Counted from the first letter of the stretch, positions 7,394-14,114 are shown. The stretch: DNA of 14,695 nucleotides from Clostridia bacterium (GCA_029256345.1 JAQSYC010000067.1:1-14695), one strand, 5' to 3'. The notes: a model not told the origin generated them from the letters alone. Translations and numbers: made by a program.

Positions 7394-8368
7394 ATGCGTA
7401 ATATTTCTAAATTCAGAGAGATGGGATTACTTGTATTTATTGTTATACTTTGTGCTTTTATACAGTTCAAGAATCCTAGTTTTTTAAGCTTTGAAAATAT
7501 CAATGACCTCCTTACTAATACAGCCATACTAAGTATATTAGCTGTGGGTATGATGATGGTTCTTTTAACAGCTGGGATTGACCTATCTATTGGATCGACA
7601 CTGGCATTATCTGGTATGACAGCAGCACTGGTAGTCAGCAACAACCCAGAGATCTCTCCAATTGTAGCGATACTTATTGGTGTGGCAGTGGGAACAGTTT
7701 GCGGATTCATTGTTGGGTTTTTAGTATCTATGTTTGGAGTTTTTCCAATCATCGCCTCTTTGGGAATGATGAATGTTTATAGAGGTTTAACCTTTATGTC
7801 CAGCGGAGGCAAGTGGGTAAGTGCCCACCAAATGCCAGACAGTTTTAAAGGCATAGCAACCGGTTCGATTTTAGGGATTAATACACTGATATTTATAGCC
7901 ATTGTAATCTACATTATATTCTACTATTTTATTAATTATACAAGGACCGGCAGACAGATTTATGCAGTAGGGAGCAATGTGGCCTCAGCAAAGATTAGTG
8001 GTATTAACACAAAGAAAACGCTTCTTCTGGTCTATACTTTAATGGGCGCTTTATCCGGTTTAGCAGGAGTTTTATGGGTATCCAAGTTTGCTTCTGCACA
8101 AGGAGATACAGCTACAGGATATGAGCTCAGTGTTATAGCAGCTTGTGTACTTGGCGGTGTGAGTGTAGCAGGAGGGTATGGTAAAGTTTCTGGACTTTTA
8201 GTAGGCGCACTTCTACTGGGTATTTTAAATAATGCACTACCACTTATCAATGTTTCTCCTTTTTGGCAAAATGCAATACAAGGCTGCATTATCCTTGTAG
8301 CAATCCTTATGAATGCTTATGTAAAAAGGCGTGCTACAAAAGAAAATCTCATGAGGAGGAAGATATAA
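7394..8368 (+). CDS. rhaP: Rhamnose ABC importer permease 1 (BPD_transp_2 / RbsC family)
   Basis: A 324-residue polytopic membrane protein with about 8-10 hydrophobic segments. It has the CUT2 permease hallmarks: a GIDLSIGS motif after the second segment and the cytoplasmic ATPase-contact region GSNVASAKISGINTKK, followed by YTLMGALSGLAG and the late glycine-rich motif VLGGVSVAGGYGKVSG. The length is normal for RbsC-like permeases. It starts at ATG 7394 with AAGGAGGAG at 7380-7388, only 12 bases after the ATPase stop, so the genes are co-transcribed. With permease 2 it would form the heterodimeric channel. The rhamnose assignment comes from neighbours (mutarotase, rhamnulokinase). Autoinducer-2 (Lsr) or another deoxysugar are alternatives the permease sequence alone does not exclude. 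Confidence 0.87.
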   Translation: MRNISKFREMGLLVFIVILCAFIQFKNPSFLSFENINDLLTNTAILSILAVGMMMVLLTAGIDLSIGSTLALSGMTAALVVSNNPEISPIVAILIGVAVGTVCGFIVGFLVSMFGVFPIIASLGMMNVYRGLTFMSSGGKWVSAHQMPDSFKGIATGSILGINTLIFIAIVIYIIFYYFINYTRTGRQIYAVGSNVASAKISGINTKKTLLLVYTLMGALSGLAGVLWVSKFASAQGDTATGYELSVIAACVLGGVSVAGGYGKVSGLLVGALLLGILNNALPLINVSPFWQNAIQGCIILVAILMNAYVKRRATKENLMRRKI

Positions 8369-8371
8369 GCT

Positions 8372-9367
8372 ATGGAAAATAAAAGAATAGTAGAAAACAC
8401 AAAAAAGTTTAACTTAAAACAGTTTTTCTTCCAATGGGAATGGATGTTAGTTGGCGTCTTTATTATCATTAACATTATGAATTCAAATCTATCACCTTAT
8501 TATCTAAGCTTTACAGGCATTATGGATGCATCTATGACCTTTTTAGATAAAGCTTTTATGGTACTTCCTATGGTATTTATTATCATATTAGGTGATATCG
8601 ACATATCCATCGCCTCAACAACAGCATTATCGGCAGTGATTATGGCAGTAACTTTCAACATGGGGTTACCTATGCCGCTTGCTATATTGCTGGGGTTAAC
8701 AGTAGGTGCAGTATGTGGTCTAATCAATGGCTTACTGATTGTTAAATTTAAAGAATTACCAGCTATGATTGTTACTTTATCAACCATGATTATTTTCAGA
8801 GGTATTGCTTACATCATTTTAGAAGATCAGGCAGCTGGTAAATTTCCAGAGTGGTATTCCTATTTAGGATGGGGATATGTAGGTACGGTTCCATTTATGC
8901 TGATTGCATTTATCGTATTTGCGATACTATTTGGACTGCTCCTTCATAAAACCACTTTTGGAAGAAGTGTGTATGGCATGGGTAATAACATCACAGCTTG
9001 TCGTTATTCCGGTATTAAGACAGACAAAATAAAAGTTATCGTCTTTACACTTATGGGATTTATGGCGTCTGTAACGGCCTTATTCCTTATATCGAGGACA
9101 GGAAGTGCCCGTCCAAATGTAGCTACAGGCTATGAAATGGACGTTATAGCAATGGTTGTACTAGGGGGCATTAGTACATTAGGTGGTAAGGGCCGTATGT
9201 TAGGGGCTGTTATTTCAATCTTTATTATAGGACTCCTGCGTTATGGTCTAGGACTTATCAATGTGCCAGCTCAAATGTTAATGATTATTATAGGTATCAT
9301 ATTAATCATTGCGGTTACAATACCTAATATTAACTTAAGTAGTTTTAAGAAAAAAAAGATTGCGTAG
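8372..9367 (+). CDS. rhaQ: Rhamnose ABC importer permease 2 (BPD_transp_2 family)
   Basis: A 331-residue polytopic permease, paralogous to the upstream one. It has the same landmarks: GDIDISIAS, the cytoplasmic loop GMGNNITACRYSGIKTDK, FTLMGFMAS and VLGGISTLGGKGRM. The N-terminal ~20 residues are charged (KRIVENTKKFNLKQ) before the first membrane segment, and the C-terminus ends in a lysine-rich tail, placing both ends in the cytoplasm. ATG 8372 is 3 bases after the previous stop. The ribosome site GAGGAGGA (8353-8360) lies within the end of permease 1, so translation is likely coupled. A two-permease arrangement is typical of RhaP/RhaQ and LsrC/LsrD systems rather than the single-permease ribose system. 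Complete, with no sign of damage. Confidence 0.87.
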   Translation: MENKRIVENTKKFNLKQFFFQWEWMLVGVFIIINIMNSNLSPYYLSFTGIMDASMTFLDKAFMVLPMVFIIILGDIDISIASTTALSAVIMAVTFNMGLPMPLAILLGLTVGAVCGLINGLLIVKFKELPAMIVTLSTMIIFRGIAYIILEDQAAGKFPEWYSYLGWGYVGTVPFMLIAFIVFAILFGLLLHKTTFGRSVYGMGNNITACRYSGIKTDKIKVIVFTLMGFMASVTALFLISRTGSARPNVATGYEMDVIAMVVLGGISTLGGKGRMLGAVISIFIIGLLRYGLGLINVPAQMLMIIIGIILIIAVTIPNINLSSFKKKKIA

Positions 9368-9390
9368 AGTAAGAGATTTTATGTAACTGG

Positions 9391-9417
9391 TTTAAATGGG
9401 CATTATGCTCTTTTAAA
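9391..9417 (+). promoter_or_regulatory. Intercistronic hairpin between permease 2 and the binding protein gene
   Basis: An almost perfect inverted repeat: TTTAAATGGGCAT (9391-9403) pairs with ATGCTCTTTTAAA (9405-9417), with one T-T mismatch and one G-T pair. The top opens into a small loop. No T run follows. It sits in the 76-base gap before rhaS, where such stems commonly protect the downstream message or partially end transcription. Confidence 0.5.
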
Positions 9418-9443
9418 TAAGAAAAAAATACGGGGGTAAAAAA

Positions 9444-10526
9444 ATGAAAAAAATTAAAAAATTATTAGCACTTAGCATTGGAACAGTGTTACTAGCATCA
9501 AGTTTAGCTGGATGTGCAAGCAAACCAGCAACACCAGAGGCGACTCCAGGAACAACTGCAGAGGCAACTCCAGAAGCTACAGCCAACGGCGAAGCAAAGA
9601 AATTTGTTTTGATTGTTAAAAGCACAGGAAATCCATACAATGAAAAAGAAGCAGAAGGATTTAAAGCTGCAATAGAAGAAGCAGGAGCAGGAGAAGTTAT
9701 CTTAAAAGCACCAGCAGAACCAACAGCAGAAGCACAAATCCAAATGATAGAAGAAGCAATAGCTCAAAAAGTTACAGTCATTGCACTTGCAGGAAATGAC
9801 CCAGATGCATTAGAGCCAGTACTTAAAAAAGCTATGAATGCAGGAATTAAAGTATTATCACTTGACTCAAGCGTTAACTCAGCAAGCCGTATGGTGCACG
9901 TTAACCAAGCAGATCCAGAACGTATCGGCCGTGTACAGGTTCAAGCTATTTCAGAAATGATAGGCGGAAAAGGTCAAATCGCTGTTCTTAGTGCAACTTC
10001 TCAAGCAGCTAATCAAAACCTATGGATAGAATGGATGCAAAAAGAACTTGAAGATCCTAAATATGCGGATATGGAACTTGTAAAAGTGGCTTATGGCGAT
10101 GACCTTCGTGATAAGAGTACTTCAGAAACAGAAGCGTTACTAAAAGCTTATCCAGACCTTAAAGGTATTATTTCACCAACTACAGTAGGTATGGCAGCAG
10201 CAGGTAAAGTTTTAACAGATAAAGGTTTAGTAGATAAAGTTGTTTTAACAGGACTTGGACTTCCAAGTGAAATGGCTGAATACATTACAAATGGTGTTTG
10301 CCCATGGATGTACTTATGGAACCCAATTGATGTAGGTTACTTAGGTGGTTATGCTGCAATGGCTCTTGCGGATGGAACAATCACAGGCGCTGAAGGTGAT
10401 AAATTTACAGCAGGCAGACTTGGAGAAAAAGAAATTATTACAGCTGGTGATGGAACAGAAATCATGCTTGGAGACCCATTCAAATTTGAGCCAGCAAACA
10501 TTGAAGAATGGAAAAGTGTATACTAA
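9444..10526 (+). CDS. rhaS: Rhamnose-binding lipoprotein of the ABC importer
   Basis: A 360-residue periplasmic-binding-protein type I (Peripla_BP_4) lipoprotein. It has a charged N-terminus, a hydrophobic core and lipobox LAGC, so Cys24 would be lipidated and the protein anchored outside the membrane. A low-complexity Pro/Ala/Thr/Glu linker (about 25-47) carries TPEAT-type repeats. The mature domain starts KKFVLIVKSTGNPYNEKEAEGF and contains the hinge and ligand-loop motifs ALAGNDPDAL, LSLDSSVN and LWNPIDVGYLGGYAA, resembling RhaS and LsrB proteins. ATG 9444 has a GGGGG ribosome site at 9432-9436. Codon use is more uniform and A-ending (gca, cca, aca) than in neighbours, suggesting high expression, as expected for a binding protein made in excess. 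The gene ends at its own terminator. The ligand is inferred as rhamnose from the adjacent mutarotase. The name follows the rhizobial system and is not the E. coli AraC-type RhaS. Confidence 0.88.
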   Translation: MKKIKKLLALSIGTVLLASSLAGCASKPATPEATPGTTAEATPEATANGEAKKFVLIVKSTGNPYNEKEAEGFKAAIEEAGAGEVILKAPAEPTAEAQIQMIEEAIAQKVTVIALAGNDPDALEPVLKKAMNAGIKVLSLDSSVNSASRMVHVNQADPERIGRVQVQAISEMIGGKGQIAVLSATSQAANQNLWIEWMQKELEDPKYADMELVKVAYGDDLRDKSTSETEALLKAYPDLKGIISPTTVGMAAAGKVLTDKGLVDKVVLTGLGLPSEMAEYITNGVCPWMYLWNPIDVGYLGGYAAMALADGTITGAEGDKFTAGRLGEKEIITAGDGTEIMLGDPFKFEPANIEEWKSVY

Positions 10527-10547
10527 AAAAGAGATTTAGCAGTAAAA

Positions 10548-10583
10548 GAAAAAAGCCTGTCTCTATAGAGCTAGGCTTTTTTC
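10548..10583 (+). terminator. Rho-independent terminator of the importer operon
   Basis: An 11-bp perfect stem, GAAAAAAGCCT (10548-10558) with AGGCTTTTTTC (10573-10583), around a loop that itself contains the palindrome CTCTATAGAG. The T6 run on the 3' arm completes a standard intrinsic terminator 21 bases after the rhaS stop. Confidence 0.9.
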
Positions 10584-10607
10584 TTTATTCAAAATAGATC
10601 ATACGAC

Positions 10608-10636
10608 TTGAAAATAAAGTATTAAGCAGATAGTAT
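10608..10636 (+). promoter_or_regulatory. Candidate promoter of rhaM
   Basis: TTGAAA (10608-10613), a 17-base spacer and TAGTAT (10631-10636, four of six consensus bases). The start would be near 10643. It lies after the importer terminator, so rhaM can be transcribed separately. Confidence 0.45.
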
Positions 10637-10646
10637 ATAGTGAAGG

Positions 10647-10660
10647 TGTAAACATTTTCA
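10647..10660 (+). promoter_or_regulatory. cre-like CcpA operator upstream of rhaM
   Basis: TGTAAACATTTTCA matches the Firmicute catabolite-responsive element TGNAANCGNWNNCA at every fixed position except the central G (A here). It lies a few bases after the predicted transcription start, a position where CcpA blocks transcription, and 9 bases before the ribosome site at 10669-10675. This suggests glucose repression of the mutarotase. The match is by eye only. Confidence 0.5.
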
Positions 10661-10683
10661 TACATTTTAAGGAGGTTTTTATA

Positions 10684-11010
10684 ATGGAGAATAGTAACAA
10701 ACTTGCATGGACATGGTCTATCAAAGAAGCGTGTTTAGAAGAATATGTAGAGATGCATCTCAATGCATGGCCAGAAATTTTAGAAGAGCATTCTAAAGCC
10801 GGTATTAAAAATTATTCTATCTTTCAAAATGGTAATCAATTTTTTTATGTGTTCGAATGTGACGATACAAAAAGTGCTTTTGCTTACATTGATAAAAGTG
10901 AAGCTTGCAACAGATGGAATGCCATCACATCTAAGATGGTAGAAGGGTCATTTGACTTTTCAGAACCTAATCCCATAGTAGCCATGAGAGAAGTATTTTA
11001 CTTAAAATAA
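10684..11010 (+). CDS. rhaM: L-rhamnose mutarotase
   Basis: A 108-residue member of the RhaM/YiiL family (dimeric ferredoxin-like alpha+beta barrel), which interconverts the alpha and beta anomers of L-rhamnose in the cytoplasm so the isomerase is supplied. Visible family features are MHLNAWPEIL, where His25 matches the catalytic His22 of E. coli RhaM with the following WPE conserved. Tyr21 precedes it, CNRWN lies in the middle, and the ending EVFYLK matches the EVFYL signature. The length is typical (about 104-110). ATG 10684 has a consensus AAGGAGG at 10669-10675. It sits behind a terminator with its own promoter-like sequence and a cre-like site. This gene is the best single piece of evidence that the locus is for rhamnose. 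Confidence 0.92.
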   Translation: MENSNKLAWTWSIKEACLEEYVEMHLNAWPEILEEHSKAGIKNYSIFQNGNQFFYVFECDDTKSAFAYIDKSEACNRWNAITSKMVEGSFDFSEPNPIVAMREVFYLK

Positions 11011-11056
11011 TGCAAGGAAGTCAATGAATTTCAGCTTCATATAATCTAATCTATCA

Positions 11057-11099
11057 AAATGTCCTCCAGAAAGAACGGTGTATCTTTCAGAGGACATTT
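11057..11099 (+). terminator. Hairpin terminator after rhaM
   Basis: AAATGTCCTC (11057-11066) pairs with G-AGGACATTT (11090-11099), and an inner stem GAAAG (11069-11073) pairs with CTTTC (11084-11088). The tail is ATTTTTG. It lies 46 bases after the rhaM stop. Confidence 0.7.
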
Positions 11100-11162
11100 A
11101 TTTTTGCTGACTTTTATATCGGAATGAAGCATATTTAGGTGTTAAGTACCCCCATAGCATGA

Positions 11163-11168
11163 TATAAT
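11163..11168 (+). promoter_or_regulatory. -10 box candidate for the 149-residue membrane protein gene
   Basis: A perfect TATAAT in the context CATGATATAATTAG. The -35 region about 17 bases upstream is poor (GTGTTA). A start near 11175 would leave a leader of about 134 bases containing the inverted repeat at 11211-11258. Confidence 0.35.
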
Positions 11169-11210
11169 TAGAAAATATAAATTAATCGTTAAATAATAGA
11201 TTTGTTTTAA

Positions 11211-11258
11211 TTCATTCATTAATCATTTCTTGGTCAGATGAAAGACGTGATGAATGAA
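11211..11258 (+). repeat. Inverted repeat in the leader of the 149-residue membrane protein gene
   Basis: TTCATTCAT (11211-11219) and ATGAATGAA (11250-11258) are perfect reverse complements, 30 bases apart. They would bring the leader into a stem-loop about 50 bases before the start codon. I do not recognise it as any known riboswitch. Confidence 0.4.
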
Positions 11259-11308
11259 CAAGATAGCAATCTGTTTGCCAGAACTGAATTTCATGAAGGG
11301 GGAACGCA

Positions 11309-11758
11309 ATGAACAAAAATAATGTGCGTCATGGCATAAAACTATTATTCATATCGATTATTTTACGAATTGTATCATTTGTATTCTTTAGCTTTTCTTG
11401 GCAATGGTCTAATATATTTGTAAGAATAATTGAGGTAATAATAGGAATTTTATTTTTAGGTAGTTGGCTGATTTACGGGTTAAGAAATAAGACTGGGTTT
11501 AAAAATGGTCTTGTTATTGGTTTAATTGGAACAAGTGATGCTTTATTATTAATGGTAGTGTCATTAGTACTATTTATAAATAGGGGGACGTATTATTTTG
11601 GCCCAATAGAAATGATGGTTTGGAATTTTCCATTGATGGGTATTTTAAATATTTCCAGTCAGATACCAGATAGTATAATCTATGTTGCACCGTTTTGGGC
11701 CATATTTCTGACGGCTATAGGAAGTCTTAAGAAAAAAGGTGAAAAGCAAGACTCCTAA
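11309..11758 (+). CDS. Hypothetical small membrane protein, about four membrane segments
   Basis: I do not recognise this 149-residue protein. It has a short basic N-terminus (MNKNNVRHGIK) and hydrophobic stretches at about residues 11-30, 35-58, 66-92 and 100-140. It ends in a lysine-rich, soluble tail (LKKKGEKQDS), consistent with an inner-membrane protein with cytoplasmic ends. No catalytic motif, cysteine pair or known domain is visible. ATG 11309 is supported by GAAGGGGG at about 11294-11301. It is monocistronic, with terminators on both sides, and its promoter-like TATAAT and long leader set it apart from the rhamnose genes. The base composition is more AT-rich than the upstream sugar genes. 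A function cannot be assigned. Confidence 0.75.
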   Translation: MNKNNVRHGIKLLFISIILRIVSFVFFSFSWQWSNIFVRIIEVIIGILFLGSWLIYGLRNKTGFKNGLVIGLIGTSDALLLMVVSLVLFINRGTYYFGPIEMMVWNFPLMGILNISSQIPDSIIYVAPFWAIFLTAIGSLKKKGEKQDS

Positions 11759-11790
11759 CATCTTTGATAACAAAGGTTAGGAGTTTTTTT
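11751..11790 (+). terminator. Rho-independent terminator after the 149-residue membrane protein gene
   Basis: ACTCCTAAC (11751-11759) pairs perfectly with GTTAGGAGT (11776-11784). An inner stem CTTTG/CAAAG (11762-11766, 11771-11775) stacks above a 2-base bulge. A T7 tract runs from 11784 to 11790. The 5' arm overlaps the last codons and the stop codon of the gene. Confidence 0.9.
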
Positions 11791-11871
11791 AGTTTTTATT
11801 ACAGTCATTTAGGAAATAAATTGACAGATAAAATAAGAATAATCACTTATGTAATTATCAGAAAAAAATGA

Positions 11872-11877
11872 TATAAT
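11872..11877 (+). promoter_or_regulatory. -10 box candidate for the 262-residue membrane protein gene
   Basis: A perfect TATAAT (ATGATATAATAC), about 60 bases before ATG 11936. The sequence 17 bases upstream is not a good -35 box. A consensus TTGACA occurs at 11821-11826 but is too far away to pair with it. Confidence 0.35.
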
Positions 11878-11935
11878 ACAAAATATATAGAAAATATTTT
11901 GAGTATATAGATAAAAAATTTTAGGAGGATTTGAT

Positions 11936-12724
11936 ATGAACGAGATTAGCATTGGTGACATAGTAAAAGTTTCTATTGTTACATATAAAGAAAGATGGAA
12001 TACCCTACTATTGATAAGTTTAATGAGTACAATTATTTCTACTTCTATCGGGATATTTGGTATTATTATTACCTCAATAGGAATATCATCGCTACAAGTG
12101 TTATTGTCACTTGTTAATCTAGTTGTAGTGGTAATTAGTGTATATTTTACATCTAGATTATCCGTAACGATGATCATTGCTTCAAATAGCTTACTATGTG
12201 GTGAAGATGTAATGATATCTCATAGTTATGAAGAGGCAAAGCATACAACTTGGAGATATATTGGAATAACATTATTATTTGGATTGATCTTATTTATACC
12301 CATCATATTGATCATGTTTGGTATATTTTATGGAAGTTTAATGGGTATATCATTACAAATGAGAGGGTTACTTGTTATTGTTGGGTTGTTGCCAGCAGCG
12401 TATTTAAGTACAATATTCTATTTCTCTATTTATGCAGTTGTTTTACACCCAAATGAAACAAAGGTTTTTTCATACAGTAAACAATTGGTAAAAGGTAATT
12501 TTTTTAAAGTGTTGATCATCACATTAATACCTATAGTCTTTACAGTGCCAATAATGGTTTCTAGTTTTTATCAAAATATAAATGAAATAAGTATTGGGCT
12601 ACAAATTATATATGCTCTTGTAAGAAGTATACCTGGTATGCTGATTGCACCGTTTACAGTATTGATTTCTATAGTTGCTATGGAAAGAATGGGAAAAGCA
12701 AAAGAGAGTAGCCACTTCCATTAA
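11936..12724 (+). CDS. Hypothetical polytopic membrane protein
   Basis: A 262-residue protein with about six hydrophobic segments: roughly residues 22-45, 48-75, 105-130, 140-165, 190-210 and 225-250. The layout is a short amphipathic N-terminus (ISIGDIVKVSIVTYKERWNTL), a pair of segments, a polar loop with HSYEEAKHTTWRYIG, then more segments. It resembles the glycerophosphoryl diester phosphodiesterase membrane-domain/YciC-like group of integral membrane proteins of unknown role (WRYIG/GNFFKVL-type loops before membrane helices). That likeness is by eye and weak. No enzymatic motif is seen. ATG 11936 follows a strong AGGAGG at 11923-11928. The gene looks monocistronic, with its own TATAAT upstream. 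No clear terminator follows; instead there is the palindromic patch at 12755-12836. Confidence 0.75.
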   Translation: MNEISIGDIVKVSIVTYKERWNTLLLISLMSTIISTSIGIFGIIITSIGISSLQVLLSLVNLVVVVISVYFTSRLSVTMIIASNSLLCGEDVMISHSYEEAKHTTWRYIGITLLFGLILFIPIILIMFGIFYGSLMGISLQMRGLLVIVGLLPAAYLSTIFYFSIYAVVLHPNETKVFSYSKQLVKGNFFKVLIITLIPIVFTVPIMVSSFYQNINEISIGLQIIYALVRSIPGMLIAPFTVLISIVAMERMGKAKESSHFH

Positions 12725-12754
12725 AAAACAATTTAATATCACATCTTTGTAGCA

Positions 12755-12836
12755 GAGCCGCACGCACTCTAAACACTAAGTCGGTCTGGTTAAGTGTCTA
12801 GGGCGTCTTAAACACGGGGACGTTATATGAACCCCC
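12755..12836. repeat. GC-richer palindromic intergenic patch (possible repeat or decayed mobile-element end)
   Basis: Within the 143-base gap, this stretch is clearly richer in G and C than its surroundings. An imperfect inverted repeat pairs ACGC...CTAAACACT (12762-12777) with AGTGTCTAGGGCGT (12793-12806), with two bulges and one mismatch. A second small one pairs GGGG (12816-12819) with CCCC (12832-12835). The string ACACGGGGACGTT resembles the GGGGACG-type ends of REP/IS200-associated repeats I recall from clostridial genomes. That resemblance is unverified, and no transposase is present. Confidence 0.35.
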
Positions 12837-12867
12837 AATACTATGTTGTGAATTAAAGGAGACTATC

Positions 12868-13329
12868 ATGCATTATAATAATACCTCTAGAAGAATGTAT
12901 CGTGTCTTAGATACATGGATTGATATTGAAGCACAGCCGCAGAAAGTCTGGGAAATGCTTGTGGACTTTAAATCATGGGAATTATGGAATCCGTTTATTC
13001 CAATTGTTGAGGGAAATCTTCAAATTGGTGAGCATATGCGTATCAAGGTTATTCCGCCAGGATTGAGACCAATGATCTTTAGACCAGAAGTTTATGTAGT
13101 AAAACTATATGAAGAAATTCTTTGGGGTGGTAGCTTTCTCAAGGTTGTATATCGCGGTGATCATGCTTTTTTGCTAGAACCTCTCACAGAAGGAAAAACG
13201 CGATTTCGGCAAATAGAAAAGTTTCGGGGTCCGATAGTTTTATTAATGGGGAGTATGATTAAAAAAACTGAGATGGGTTATCATCAAATGAACCTTGCTT
13301 TCAAGAGACGTGTTGAAGGAAATACATGA
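12868..13329 (+). CDS. SRPBCC (START-like/polyketide cyclase-type) domain protein
   Basis: A 153-residue single-domain protein. The opening of the domain is typical of SRPBCC hydrophobic-ligand-binding folds: a first beta strand (YRVLDTWIDIEA), then QPQKVWEMLVDFKSWELWNPFIP, which matches the family's VWxxLtDfexYpxWNPf pattern. The rest follows the usual strand-rich pattern (GEHMRIKVIPPG; LWGGSFLKVVYRGDHAFLLEP; GKTRFRQIEKFRG) and a long C-terminal helix (MIKKTEMGYHQMNLAFKRRV). ATG 12868 has AAAGGAG at about 12857-12863. The domain binds lipids or small hydrophobic compounds and is rarely assignable to a reaction from sequence. The next gene begins 33 bases downstream, so the two probably share a transcript. 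Confidence 0.85.
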   Translation: MHYNNTSRRMYRVLDTWIDIEAQPQKVWEMLVDFKSWELWNPFIPIVEGNLQIGEHMRIKVIPPGLRPMIFRPEVYVVKLYEEILWGGSFLKVVYRGDHAFLLEPLTEGKTRFRQIEKFRGPIVLLMGSMIKKTEMGYHQMNLAFKRRVEGNT

Positions 13330-13362
13330 GAGAATTAAATACTCGTATTGGAGGAATTGAAG

Positions 13363-14067
13363 ATGTGCTTAAGTTTCATACATAGGGCGAAAGATGTTAT
13401 TGTTGCTATGAATTTTGATAATAATGGGATGAAATATTCTATAAATACAAAGGATCCAAATCAGTTTATTGTATTAGTTGAGAGCGGACGAGGAAAGTAT
13501 CCATCATTTGGAATTAATGGCGATGGCGTATTTGTAAACAACCTTATTGTCAATTCAAATGGGAAAGGTTTGTATAGAAGGCCAAGTAAGAAAGTCACAC
13601 ATACTTCTAAACTTGTTACAGATATTATCAATGGGACAATCATTGCTGATGGTTTAGAAGGGTATTTACAAAGCATAGAAGTTGTAAACACGCCTGATTG
13701 GAGTACCCATAACATGATTTGTGATTCACATGCAAATGTTTGGGTGGTAGAACCTGGGCGTGGCAATATTTATAGTCCGGCTACTGCCTCCTCTTTTTTT
13801 GTTATGACAAATTTCTCATTATGGGACTATAAAAATGAAGATATTGATTGTGAATGTACCAGATATTTAGCGGCATCTAACGCACTAGTTCAATCAGATG
13901 AGATGAATGTTGAAGAAGCATTTCGCATACTTGAATCTGCAAAGCAAGCTGAAGGTGAATGGACTACTGATTTTTCAATGGTGTATTCGAAAAATAAACA
14001 TACTTTGTATTATTGTTTAGATGGTAATTTTAAGGATAGATTAGAATATGTATTTCCTAGCGCATAG
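13363..14067 (+). CDS. N-terminal-cysteine (Ntn) amide hydrolase, choloylglycine hydrolase/penicillin acylase-like
   Basis: A 234-residue protein starting Met-Cys. I place the start at ATG 13363, not the in-frame TTG at 13348, because GGAGG at 13350-13354 is a properly spaced ribosome site and the start leaves Cys2 as the second residue. In this family Cys2 becomes the catalytic N-terminal nucleophile after Met removal. Supporting features are NFD at residues 17-19 (aligning with the RNxD substrate motif, but with Met where Arg is usual), HNMICDSHANVWVVEPG (the conserved strand pair) and MTNFSL (candidate for the oxyanion Asn). The family cleaves linear amide bonds in bile salts, penicillin V, acyl-homoserine lactones or acylated amino acids. 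The substrate here is not predictable. It is shorter than bile salt hydrolases (~320 residues), closer to small C45/NRDE-like proteins. It lies between SRPBCC and alpha/beta-hydrolase genes. Confidence 0.75.
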   Translation: MCLSFIHRAKDVIVAMNFDNNGMKYSINTKDPNQFIVLVESGRGKYPSFGINGDGVFVNNLIVNSNGKGLYRRPSKKVTHTSKLVTDIINGTIIADGLEGYLQSIEVVNTPDWSTHNMICDSHANVWVVEPGRGNIYSPATASSFFVMTNFSLWDYKNEDIDCECTRYLAASNALVQSDEMNVEEAFRILESAKQAEGEWTTDFSMVYSKNKHTLYYCLDGNFKDRLEYVFPSA

Positions 14068-14088
14068 GCTTAAAACACAGGCTGTCTA

Positions 14089-14094
14089 TATAAT
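14089..14094 (+). promoter_or_regulatory. -10 box candidate before the alpha/beta hydrolase gene
   Basis: A perfect TATAAT (CTATATAATATG) in the 47-base gap, 20 bases before ATG 14115. No matching -35 box was found, and the short distance would leave almost no leader. It may be fortuitous. Confidence 0.2.
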
Positions 14095-14114
14095 ATGAAG
14101 GCAGGTGCGAGATA

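Noticed and set aside
7225..7752. 175-codon open frame on the minus strand
   Set aside because: It lies opposite the ATPase 3' part and permease 1. Its composition is that of the antisense of a membrane gene, and it has no recognisable domain or ribosome site.
9530..9590. Tandem repeat in rhaS as a possible genetic switch
   Set aside because: The ACTCCAGA/GAGGCAACT-type similarity encodes an ordinary Pro/Ala/Thr/Glu lipoprotein linker with imperfect repeats, not a uniform repeat tract prone to slippage.
10345..10539. 64-codon + strand frame inside the rhaS 3' end
   Set aside because: It is an out-of-frame shadow of a strongly conserved binding-protein gene.
11821..11826. Perfect TTGACA as a -35 box
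   Set aside because: No -10 box lies 16-18 bases downstream; the nearest TATAAT is 45 bases away.
11809..12177. 122-codon open frame on the minus strand
   Set aside because: It overlaps the start and ribosome site of the 262-residue membrane protein gene, is low complexity (Ile/Thr/Ser rich) and resembles no family.
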